This document shows, piece after piece, positions 42,601-61,500 of a stretch of 64,000 nt of DNA. Position 1 is the stretch's first letter. Every line of letters begins with the position of its first letter. The position numbers were made by a program, and so were the translations under genes. The notes below the pieces were generated by a model, which was not told the origin of the DNA, made no database searches, and was given only the letters and a program-made list of their open reading frames with translations. Origin of the DNA: Chondrosia reniformis (taxonomy: Eukaryota; Porifera; Demospongiae; Chondrillida; Chondrillidae); contig OX359196.1 in NCBI GenBank assembly GCA_947172415.1, forward strand, positions 932,501 to 996,500, in the 5' to 3' direction.

Positions 42601-43137
42601 GAACCGATAATGCTACACATGTTATGGTTCTAATAATAAGCTGCTTGGATGAGGTACATTAGGTTTTATACTCCAACCTAATCTCTGGTAAACTGCCAAT
42701 AGCTACACTAGTCGACAAACATAGTAACTCCTTAAATGTCAGGAGAATCTGATATGGTCAGGATAAAGCTATGTATTTAGATTACTGGTTGCATTACATT
42801 AAAACCATCTTATTCCTTTTTAATCATAGTGCTAATGAAGATCTGATGGTCGAAACGTTCCATTTCAAGAATTACTGTGTCTGCTGCTCAATATCATAGT
42901 ATTATACACATATATACGGCAAATGATCTTTAGAGAGACACACTTCTGGTAGCTATAACTATTCGCTCTTTCTTACTTTGTGTAAGGGATCGCGAAGACG
43001 TAGATCATTGCACAATATGAGTTTGGCGTAGGTTCTATTGTACATGACTTATTCAGGTCGCTAGTATTGCAGCGCTCCACGATACACCAGTCACTGCTAG
43101 CGTCCGTCAGCTTCGGAGTACCTTGCCATGTCGCCAT
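33602..43137 (-). CDS. TPRA1: TPRA1 (GPR175)-like seven-transmembrane protein
   Basis: Exons: 42977-43137, 41562-41691, 40308-40385, 39671-39743, 39348-39430, 38778-38885, 37608-37668, 36152 down to about 35,926 or to the stop at 35,897, and probably 33602-33708. Hallmarks of the TPRA1 family: an extracellular Cys-containing start, VRIWDLVLLLINVVQLFI (TM1), ITEITVIVFGMFF (TM3), RYKDRLFRLVLSFLAIVAIS (TM4), NGGMIFLFSSSIILSL (TM5) and TTFAPMIYWIFLSRFF (TM7), then a Lys- and Asp-rich cytoplasmic tail. One short exon between 38,778 and 37,668 is missing from my model, because phases 0 and 2 do not join. The 3' end is uncertain: the tail either stops at 35,897 or splices to an exon ending EECEELNIQ-like at 33,602. 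The family is an orphan GPCR-like protein of membranes. The gene is divergent with MCM2. Confidence 0.8.
33815..35822. repeat. 19-bp minisatellite, about 2 kb
   Basis: About 105 copies of a 19-bp unit, GTGTGGGGAGCAGGTAGCG, with variants at fixed places: GCAGG/GTAGG, GGTAG/GGGAG, GCGGT/GTGGT. Three units equal 57 bp, so all frames on the pyrimidine strand can stay open. The long reading frame at 33,797-35,833 is this repeat and not a gene. It lies between the last two putative TPRA1 exons. Longer blocks of the same variant order recur (for example 34,5xx against 34,9xx and 35,2xx), showing duplications of several units. Confidence 0.95.
36201..36359. repeat. Fold-back element (ATCTTTGAGATG family)
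   Basis: Arms: ATGGTTCATCTTTAGTCTTT with GAGCGTCTAGAGAC, against CTCTAGATGCTTAAAAGAC and AAAGATGAACCATTCAAAG. It lies in the TPRA1 intron before the TM7 exon. Confidence 0.7.
36389..36493. repeat. Half of a TCATCATCATTGAA fold-back element
   Basis: Left arm and centre of the 2,925-3,041 family (TATTACCCCTGCCCACTCAT, CACAATGAGCTAATGG, GGGAACCAG). It is cut off where the hammerhead-like element at 36,501 begins. Confidence 0.65.
36501..36596 (-). ncRNA. Palindromic element with a hammerhead-ribozyme core
   Basis: A 96-bp element with 13-bp inverted ends (CTAGCCACTCAAA / TTTGAGTGGCTAG). On the - strand, 36,571 to 36,525, it reads GCC-AA-ATA, CTGATGA, GTCC, TAATAA, GGAC, GAAAC, AGCTGG, C, TAT-GGC. 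This is the full type I hammerhead order. Stem I pairs ATA/TAT and GCC/GGC around an AA internal loop, and helix II is a perfect 4 bp with a 6-nt loop. The catalytic strands are intact, and stem III is a short self-complementary stretch as in hammerheads of retroelements. The exception is G at the position before the cleavage base (16.1), where U is expected. It may be an inactive relative. It lies in a TPRA1 intron. Confidence 0.5.
37298..37519. repeat. 31-bp minisatellite
   Basis: About seven copies of a unit with TATAGACTAACCCCTACGTA and TATGTGTAATA, in the TPRA1 intron next to the exon at 37,608. Confidence 0.9.
37690..38285. repeat. CTCTCACACACCAT short tandem repeat
   Basis: About 600 bp of 14-20-bp units built from (CT)n, (CA)n and CCAT. 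It lies in the TPRA1 intron where one exon of my model is missing. The frame at 37,689-38,291 is repeat only. Confidence 0.95.
38501..38640. repeat. Long fold-back element with TCGAAACGTT core
   Basis: Near-perfect palindrome of about 140 bp. Arms: TAAGTTTATTGGAGCTACC, GAGCTAGATTGAATGTTTCG; GTCGAAACGTTCAATCTAG, AGCTCCAACAAACTTA. The centre on the - strand reads CTGATGA, A, GACC, TACG, GGTC, GAAAC. This resembles a hammerhead core but has one extra A before helix II. Confidence 0.75.
38937..39322. repeat. 11-bp minisatellite (CACTACCCTGT)
   Basis: About 35 units with CTGT / CCGT / CCAT / TAGT endings. It stops about 25 bp short of the donor of the TPRA1 exon at 39,348-39,430. Confidence 0.9.
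39995..40211. mobile_element. MITE with TA target duplication (Tc1/mariner-like)
   Basis: Inverted ends CTGTAAAACCCT and AGGGTTTTACAG, flanked by TA on both sides. The interior holds repeated ATTAGC / GCTAAT motifs and no coding capacity. The end sequence and TA duplication fit Tc1/mariner-pogo derived elements. It lies in a TPRA1 intron. Confidence 0.7.
40530..40621 (+). pseudogene. tRNA-like retroposed element
   Basis: Has a TAGCTCAGTGGCAGAGC A box/D arm and a GAGTTTAATTC B-box-like T arm. Acceptor and anticodon stems carry mismatches and there is no standard 7-nt anticodon loop. The element is flanked by the 14-bp direct repeat GCAATTACTTCTTT (40,516-40,529 and 40,622-40,635), as expected of retroposition. 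A working tRNA is unlikely; a SINE head or tRNA pseudogene fits better. Confidence 0.5.
41755..42560. repeat. 22-bp minisatellite in TPRA1 intron 1
   Basis: About 36 copies of a unit with GGTGGGGCATGGAGAGTAGA; variants GGGAC and GAGGGG occur in recurring order, which suggests multi-unit duplications. Three overlapping reading frames (41,463-42,620) are repeat artefacts, except that the first runs into the real TM1 exon at 41,562-41,691. Confidence 0.95.
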
Positions 43138-43332
43138 GTTCTATCCTTACGTACACATGAACGGAAGTAAACAACTTCAGTGAAAAGAATTCGGAAATAA
43201 ACCTTTCGGCCGGTCACGCTAAATCACGTGCTATTTGGCGGCTAAAAGGACGGGAGCACTTGCTTCGATCGTTGAGTCAATTTTCCCCGCTTAGGTTCTA
43301 CGAAGATAGCCTAAAACTGTTTGAAACAGACC
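43138..43332. promoter_or_regulatory. Bidirectional promoter of TPRA1 and MCM2
   Basis: Only 195 bp separate the two start codons. Sites seen: ACGGAAGT (ETS-type, 43,161-43,168); an E-box CACGTG (43,225-43,230); TTTGGCGG (E2F-type, 43,234-43,241); TTTTCCCCGC (possible second E2F half, 43,281-43,290); and TTTGAA (CHR-type, 43,320-43,325). E2F and CHR elements are known to drive S-phase genes including MCMs in animals. The motifs are seen; their use here is inferred. It is GC-richer than the surroundings. Confidence 0.65.
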
Positions 43333-51878
<8,546 letters not shown>

Positions 51879-52540
51879 AGATATATTTTACTAGTTATGA
51901 ATGCAGATGATTCCTTGAAATCCTGTTATACAAGTATCAATGTATGTGTACAAATATGGTGAACTTACAGCATTATAATAATTAATGAAAATGACGTTAT
52001 ATCACCTGATCATAAGATTAATTGGTCAATTACTGATTTTTCTTAAACACTTTATAAGTTGATCAATATGAAGTAGAAAACAAACTCAAGGTATATGTGT
52101 TGACTACATAAAATTAATAGTGCATGTGCAATGAAGTGTTTATGTTGGTATATACAAATAACATCTAAATTATTAAAATGGTACATGCATATATACAACA
52201 GCTATTCAACTATGGACATTTGAAAGGGTTGTGGCTATAAGTGTGCATTAAAATACTGGTATACATACCAACATGATAGACAAGGCATATAAAAATTTCT
52301 AGAACTATATCATACATGTCTGTATTAAGTTTCCCAATGAGCTCATTAATATTAATTGCTATCGTGCGATACTAATCGCCTCTACGATATTAATGTCTAT
52401 GATCGATATTGCAACTAGACCGGGCTGTATGAATTACTCAATTCCCAACTTAAATTTTAGAATTGGGAGAATAATGTACCGATAAAAATAGATTCTTATT
52501 TCTAGGCTAAATAATGCTTTGTAAGCAATTGTAGCTCCAA
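51879..52540. other. MCM2 3' flank
   Basis: AT-rich, with no gene or clear repeat recognised. It carries the MCM2 3' UTR, but no single polyadenylation signal stands out. The change into satellite is gradual: the first monomers are the most diverged. Confidence 0.5.
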
Positions 52541-55500
52541 TACTATGTTGTAGGATATACTCATATGTATGGTGAGAGATAGGGCAAATATATGAACATA
52601 CATTGAAACTTCTAAAACTCTTTGGAAATGTTTCATACATGTCTGTGAATGCCAACATCAAGTATTAGCTTCACATCTCTCCATTTGAGAGAGTTACAGC
52701 CCTCAATTTACATTAAGTTCTGGTATACAAAGTTAAAGTATGTTGAGATATAAGGCAAATTTTAAGCTAAATCAAAATTTCAAAATCTCATTAGACATGC
52801 TCTATAGATGTCTGTGAATGCTGACAAAAAGTGTTAGCTTCATATCTCTACATTTGATAGAGTTACAGCCCGCAATGCACATTACATTCCGGTATACGAA
52901 ATTAATGTATGGTGAGAGATAGGGCAAATTTTATGTTCCATCAAAATTTCAAAAACTCATTAGACATGCTCTATAGATATCTGTGAATGCTGACATCAAG
53001 TATTAGCTTCATATCTCTCCATTTGATAGCTAGAGTGACAGCCCTCAATGTACATTAAATTCTAGGTATAAAAAGTTAATGTATTGTGAGAGATAGGGCA
53101 AATTTTAAGTTTCATCAAAATTCCAAAAAGCCATTAGACATGTTCTATAGATGTCTGTGAATGCTGACACAAAGATTTAGATTCATATCTCTCCATTTGA
53201 TTGAGTGACAGCCCTCAATTTACATTAAATTCTGGTATACAAAATTAATGTATTGTGAGAGATATATAGGGCAAATTTTAAGTTTCATCAAAATTTCAAA
53301 AACCCATTGGACATATTCTATAGATGTCTGTGAATGCTGACACAAAGATTTAGCTTCATATCTCTCCATTTGATTGAGTGACAGCCCTCAATGTACATTT
53401 AATTCTGGTATACAAAGTTAATGTATTGTGAGGGATAGGGCAAATTTTAAGTTTCATCAAAATTTCAAAAAAAACATTGAACATCCTGCATATATGTCTG
53501 TGAACGCTGACACAAAGATGTAGCTTCACATCTCTCTATTTGATTGAGTAACAGCCCTCAATGTATATTAACTTTTGGTATAAAAAGTTAATGTATTGTG
53601 AGATATAAGGCAAATTTTATAATTTATGTTCAATCAAAATTTCAAAAACTCATTAGACGTGCTCTATAGATGTTTGTGAATGCTGACATGCAAGTATTAG
53701 CTTCACATCTCTCCATTTGATAGAGTTACAGCCCTCAATGTACATTAAATTCTAGTATACAAAGTTAAAGTATGGTGAGAGATAAGGCAAATTTTATGTC
53801 CAATCAAAATTTCAAAAACTCATTAGACGTGCTCTATAGATGTTTCTGAATGTTGACATGCAAGTTTAGCTTCACATCTCTCCATTTGATAGAGTTACAG
53901 CCTTCAATGTACATTAAATTCTAGTATACAAAGTTAAAGTATGGTGAGAGATATGGCAAATTTTATGTTCAATCAAAATTTCAAAAACTCATTAGACGTG
54001 CTCTATAGATGTTTGTGAATACTGACATGCAAGTATTGGCTTCACATCTCTCCATTTGATAGAGTTACAGCCCTCAATGTACATTACATTCCGGTATACG
54101 AAATTAATGTATGGTGGGAGATAAGGCAAATTTTAAGTTCCATAGAAATTTCAAAAACCCATTAAACATGCTCCATAGATGTCTGTGAATACTGACAAAA
54201 AGATTTAGCATCCTATCTCTCCATTTGATTGAGTGACAGCCCTCAATGTACATTAAATTCTGGTATACAAAGTTAATGTTTTGTGAGAGATAAGACAAAT
54301 TTTAAGTTTCATCAAAATTTCAAAAAACCTTTGGACATGTTCTATAGATGTCTGTGAATACTGACACAAAGATTTAGATTCATATATATCTCTCCATTAG
54401 ATAGAGTTAGAGCCCTCAATGAACATTAAATTCTGGTATACAAAGTTAAAGTATTGTGAGAGATATATAGGGCAAATTTTAAATTTCATCAAAATTCTCT
54501 CTTTAGATGTCTGTGAATACTGACATAAAGTGTTAGCTTCATATCTCTCCATTTGATAGAGTTACAGCCCGAAATATACATTACATTCCGGTATACGAAA
54601 ATAATGTATTGTGAGAGATATATATATAAGGCGCGCAAATTTTAAGTTTCATCAAAATTTCAAAAACCCATTGGACATATTCTATAGATGTCTGTGAATG
54701 CTGACACAAAGATTTAGCTTCATATCTCTCCATTTGATAGAGTGAGAGCCCTCAATGTACATTAAATTCTGGTATACAAAGTTAAAGTATGGTGAGAGAT
54801 ATGGCAAATTTTATGTTCAATCAAAATTTCAAAAACTCATTAGACGTGCTCTATAGATGTTTGTGAATGCTGACATGCAAGTATTAGCTTCACATCTCTC
54901 CATTTGATAGAGTTACAGCCCTCAATGTACATTAAATTCTAGTATACAAAGTTAAAGTATGGTGAGAGATAGGGCAAATTTTAAGTTTCATCAAAATTTC
55001 AAAAACCCATTGGACATTTTCTATAGATGTCTCTGAATGCTGACACAAAGATTTAGCTTCATATCTCTCCATTTGATAGAGTGAGAGCCCTCAATGTACA
55101 TTTAATTCTGGTATATAAAGTTAATGTATTGTGAGAGATAGGGCAAATTTTAAGTTTCATCAAAATTTCAAAAACCCATTGGACATATTCTATAGATGTC
55201 TCTGAATGCTGACACAAAGATTTAGCTTCATATCTCTCCATTTGATAGAGTGAGAGCCCTCAATGTACATTAAATTATGGTATATAAAGTTAATGTTTTG
55301 TGAGAGATAAGACAAATTTTAAGTTTCATCAAAATTTCAAAAAACCTTTGGACATGTTCTATAGATGTCTGTGAATACTGACACAAAGATTTAGATTCAT
55401 ATATATCTCTCCATTAGATAGAGTTAGAGCCCTCAATGAACATTAAATTCTGGTATACAAAGTTAAAGTATTGTGAGAGATATATAGGGCAAATTTTAAA

Positions 55501-58500
55501 TTTCATCAAAATTCTCTCTTTAGATGTCTGTGAATACTGACATAAAGTGTTAGCTTCATATCTCTCCATTTGATAGAGTTACAGCCCGAAATATACATTA
55601 CATTCCGGTATACGAAAATAATGTATTGTGAGAGATATATATATAAGGCGCGCAAATTTTAAGTTTCATCAAAATTTCAAAAACCCATTGGACATATTCT
55701 ATAGATGTCTGTGAATGCTGACACAAAGATTTAGATTCATATCTCTCCATTTGATAGAGTGAGATCCCTCAATGTACATTAAATTCTAGGTATATAAAGT
55801 TAATGTATTGTGAGAGATAAGGCAAATTTTAAGTTTCATCAAAATTTCAAAAACCCATTGGACATATTCTATAGATATCTCTGAATGCTGACACAAAGAT
55901 TTAGCTTCATATCTCTCCATTTGATAGAGTTAGAGCCCTCAATGAACATTAAATTCTGGTATACAAGTTAAAGTATTGTGAGAGATAGGGCAAATTTAAA
56001 GTTTCATCAAAATTTCAAAAATCCGTTGGACATGTTCTATAGATGTCTCTGAATGCTGACACAAAGAGGTAGCTTCATATCTCTCCATTTGATAGAGTGA
56101 GAGCCCTCAATGTACATTACATTCCGGTATACGAAATTAATGTATGGTGAGAGATAGGGCAAATTTTATGTTCCATCAAAATTTCAAAAACTCATTAGAC
56201 ATGCTCTATAGATATCTGTGGATGCTGACATCAAGTATTAGCTTCATATCTCTCCATTTGATAGCTAGAGTGAGAGCCCTCAATGTACATTAAATTCTAG
56301 GTATAAAAAGTTAATGTATGGTGGAAGATAGGGCAAATTTTAAGTTTCATCAAAATTTCCAAAAAGCCATTAGACATATTCTATAGATGTCTCTGAATGC
56401 TGACACAAAGATTTAGCTTCATATCTCTCCATTTGATAGAGTTAGAGCCCTCAATGAACATTAAATTCTGGTATACAATTTAAAGTATTGTGAGAGATAG
56501 GGCAAATTTTAAGTTTCATCAAAATTTCCAAAAAGCCATTAGACATATTCTATAGATGTCTCTGAATGCTGACACAAAGATTTAGCTTCATATCTCTCCA
56601 TTTGATAGAGTGAGATCCCTCAATGTACATTAAATTCTAGTATATAAAGTTAATGTATTGTGAGAGATAGGGCAAATTTTAAGTTTCATCAAAATTTCAA
56701 AAACCCATTGGACATATTCTATAGATGTCTCTGAATGCTGACACAAAGATTTAGCTTCATATCTCTCCATTTGATAGAGTTACAGCCCTCAATGTACATT
56801 AAATTCTGGTATACAAGTTAATGTATTGTGAGAGATAGGGCCAATTTTAAGTTCCATCAAAATTTCAAAAACTATAGGACATTCTCTATAGATGTCTGTG
56901 AATGCTGACATAAAATGTTAGCTTCATATCTCTCCATTTGATAGAGTAACACCCCGCAATGTACATTAAATTCTGGTATATAAAGTTAATCTATTGTGAG
57001 AGATAGGGCAAATTTTATGTTCCATCAAAATTTCAAAAACTCATTAGACATGCTCTATAGATGTCTGTGAATGCTGACACAAAGATTTAGATTCATATCT
57101 CTCCATTTGATAGAGTGACAGTCCTCAATGTACATTAAATTCTGGTATATAAAGTTAATGTATTGTGAGAGATAGGGCAAATTTTAAGTTTCATCAAAAT
57201 TTCAAAAATCCGTTGGACATGTTCTATAGATGTCTCTGAATGCTGACACAAAGAGGTAGCTTCATATCTCTCCATTTGATAGAGTGAGAGCCCTCAATGT
57301 ACATTACATTCCGGTATACGAAATTAATGTATTGTGAGAGATAGGGCAAATTTTATGTTCCATCAAAATTTCAAAAACTCATTAGACATGCTCTATAGAT
57401 ATCTGTGGATGCTGACATCAAGTATTAGCTTCATATCTCTCCATTTGATAGCTAGAGTGAGAGCCCTCAATGTACATTAAATTCTAGGTATAAAAAGTTA
57501 ATGTATGGTGGGAGATAGGGCAAATTTTAAGTTTCATCAAAATTTCCAAAAAGCCATTAGACATGTTCTATAGATGTCTGTGAATGCTGACACAAAGATT
57601 TAGATTCATATCTCTCCATTTGATAGAGTGAGATCCCTCAATGTACATTAAATTCTGGTATATAAAGTTAATGTATTGTGAGAGATAGGGCAAATTTTAA
57701 GTTTCATCAAAATTTCAAAAACCCATTGGACATATTCTATAGATGTCTCTGAATGCTGACACAAAGATTTAGCTTCATATCTCTCCATTTGATAGAGTGA
57801 GAGCCCTCAATGAACATTAAATTCTGGTATACAAGTTAAAGTATTGTGAGAGATAGGGCAAATTTTAAGTTTCATCAAAATTTCAAAAACCCATTGGGCA
57901 TATTTTATAGATGTCTCTGAATGCTGACACAAAGATTTAGCTTCATATCTCTCCATTTGATAGAGTGAGATCCCTCAATGTACATTAAATTCTGGTATAT
58001 AAAGTTAATGTATTGTGAGAGATAGGGCAAATTTTAAGTTTCATCAAAATTTCAAAAACCCATTGGACATGTTCTATAGATGTCTCTGAATGCTGACACA
58101 AAGAGGTAGCTTCATATCTCTCCATTTGATAGCTAGAGTGAGAGCCCTCAATGTAAATAAAATTCTAGTATACAAAGTTAATGTATTGTGAGAGATAGGG
58201 CAAATTTTAAGTTTCATCAAAATTTCAAAACCCATTAGACGTGCTCTATAGATGTTTGTGAATGCTGACACAAATATTTAGATTCATATCTCTCCATTTG
58301 ATAGAGTGACAGCCCTCAATGTACATTACATTCCGGTATACAAAGTTAATGTATTGTGAAAGAGAGGGCAAATTTTAAGTTTCATCAAAATTTCAAAAAC
58401 CCATTGGACATATTCTATAGATGTCTCTGAATGCTGACACAAAGATTTAGCTTCATATCTCTCCATTTGATAGAGTTAGAGCCCTCAATGAACATTAAAT

Positions 58501-61500
58501 TCTGGTATACAAGTTAAAGTATTGTGAGAGATAGGGCCAATTTTAAGTTCCATCAAAATTTCAAAAACTATAGGACATTCTCTATAGATGTCTGTGAATG
58601 CTGACATAAAATGTTAGCTTCATATCTCTCCATTTGATAGAGTAACACCCCGCAATTTACATTAACTTTTGGTATACAAAGTTAAGGTATTGCGAGAGAT
58701 AGGGCAAATTTTAATTTTCATTAAAATTTCAATAACCCATTGGACATGTTCTTTAGATGTCTCTGAATGCTGACACAAAGAGGTAGCTTCATATCTCTCC
58801 ATTTGATAGAGTGAGAGCCCTCAATGTACATTAAATTCTGGTATATAAAGTTAATGTATTGTGAGAGATAGGGCAAATTTTAAGTTTCATAGAAATTTCA
58901 ATAACCCATTGGACATGTTCTTTAGATGTCTCTGAATGCTGACACAAAGAGGTAGCTTCATATCTCTCCATTTGATAGAGTGAGAGCCCTCAATGTACAT
59001 TAAATTCTGGTATATAAAGTTAATGTATTGTGAGAGATAGGGCAAATTTTATGTTCCATCAAAATTTCAAAAACTCATTAGACATGCTCTATAGATGTCT
59101 GTGAATGCTGACACAAAGATTTAGATTCATATCTCTCCATTTGATAGAGTGACAGTCCTCAATGTACATTAAATTATGGTATATAAAGTTAATGTATTGT
59201 GAGAGATAGGGCAAATTTTAAGTTTCATCAAAATTTCAAAAATCCGTTGGACATGTTCTATAGATGTCTCTGAATGCTGACACAAAGAGGTAGCTTCATA
59301 TCTCTCCATTTGATAGAGTGAGAGCCCTCAATGTACATTACATTCCGGTATACGAAATTAATGTATGGTGAGAGATAGGGCAAATTTTATGTTCTCTGAA
59401 TGCTGACACAAAGATTTAGCTTCATATCTCTCCATTGGATAGAGTTAGAGCCCTCAATGAACATTAAATTCTGGTATACAAGTTAAAGTATTGTGAGAGA
59501 TAGGGCCAATTTTAAGTTCCATCAAAATTTCAAAAACTATAGGACATTCTCTATAGATGTCTGTGAATGCTGACATAAAATGTTAGCTTCATATCTCTCC
59601 ATTTGATAGAGTAACACCCCGCAATGTACATTAACTTTTGGAATACAAAGTTAAGGTATTGCGAGAGATAGGGCAAATTTTAAGTTTCATCAAAATTTCA
59701 ATAACCCATTGGACATGTTCTTTAGATGTCTCTGAATGCTGACACAAAGAGGTAGCTTCATATCTCTCCATTTGATAGAGTGAGAGCCCTCAATGTACAT
59801 TAAATTCTGGTATATAAAGTTAATGTATTGTGAGAGATAGGGCAAATTTTAAGTTTCATAGAAATTTCAATAACCCATTGGACATGTTCTTTAGATGTCT
59901 CTGAATGCTGACACAAAGAGGTAGCTTCATATCTCTCCATTTGATAGAGTGAGAGCCCTCAATGTACATTAAATTCTGGTATATAAAGTTAATGTATTGT
60001 GAGAGATAGGGCAAATTTTATGTTCCATCAAAATTTCAAAAACTCATTAGACATGCTCTATAGATGTCTGTGAATGCTGACACAAAGATTTAGATTCATA
60101 TCTCTCCATTTGATAGAGTGACAGTCCTCAATGTACATTAAATTATGGTATATAAAGTTAATGTATTGTGAGAGATAGGGCAAATTTTAAGTTTCATCAA
60201 AATTTCAAAAATCCGTTGGACATGTTCTATAGATGTCTCTGAATGCTGACACAAAGAGGTAGCTTCATATCTCTCCATTTGATAGAGTGAGAGCCCTCAA
60301 TGTACATTACATTCCGGTATACGAAATTAATGTATGGTGAGAGATAGGGCAAATTTTATGTTCCATCAAAATTTCAAAAACTCATTAGACATGCTCTATA
60401 GATATCTGTGGATGCTGACATCAAGTATTAGCTTCATATCTCTCCATTTGATAGCTAGAGTGAGAGCCCTCAATGTACATTAAATTCTAGGTATAAAAAG
60501 TTAATGTATGGTGGAAGATAGGGCAAATTTTAAGTTTTATCAAAATTTCCAAAAAGCCATTAGACATATTCTATAGATGTCTCTGAATGCTGACACAAAG
60601 ATTTAGCTTCATATCTCTCCATTTGATAGAGTTAGAGCCCTCAATGTACATTAAATTCTGGTATACAAGTTAAAGTATTGTGAGAGATAGGGCAAATTTT
60701 AAGTTTCATCAAAATTTCAAAAACCCATTGGGCATATTCTATAGATGTCTCTGAATGCTGACACAAAGATTTAGCTTCATATCTCTCCATTTGATAGAGT
60801 GAGATCCCTCAATGTACATTAAATTCTAGTATATAAAGTTAATGTATTGTGAGAGATAGGGCAAATTTTAAGTTTCATCAAAATTTCAAAAACCCATTGG
60901 GCATATTCTATAGATGTCTCTGAATGCTGACACAAAGAGGTAGCTTCATATCTCTCCATTTGATAGAGTGAGAGCCCTCAATGTACATTAAATTCTGGTA
61001 TATAAAGTTAATGTATTGTGAGAGATAGGGCAAATTTTAAGTTTCATAGAAATTTCAATAACCCATTGGACATGTTCTTTAGATGTCTCTGAATGCTGAC
61101 ACAAAGAGGTAGCTTCATATCTCTCCATTTGATAGAGTGAGAGCCCTCAATGTACATTAAATTCTGGTATATAAAGTTAATGTATTGTGAGAGATAGGGC
61201 AAATTTTATGTTCCATCAAAATTTCAAAAACTCATTAGACATGCTCTATAGATGTCTGTGAATGCTGACACAAAGATTTAGATTCATATCTCTCCATTTG
61301 ATAGAGTGACAGTCCTCAATGTACATTAAATTATGGTATATAAAGTTAATGTATTGTGAGAGATAGGGCAAATTTTAAGTTTCATCAAAATTTCAAAAAT
61401 CCGTTGGACATGTTCTATAGATGTCTCTGAATGCTGACACAAAGAGGTAGCTTCATATATATCTCTCCATTTGATAGAGTGAGAGCCCTCAATGTACATT

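Noticed and set aside
41463-42620. Three overlapping 283-385-residue frames
   Set aside because: 22-bp minisatellite read-through. Only the part at 41,562-41,691 is a real exon (TPRA1 TM1).
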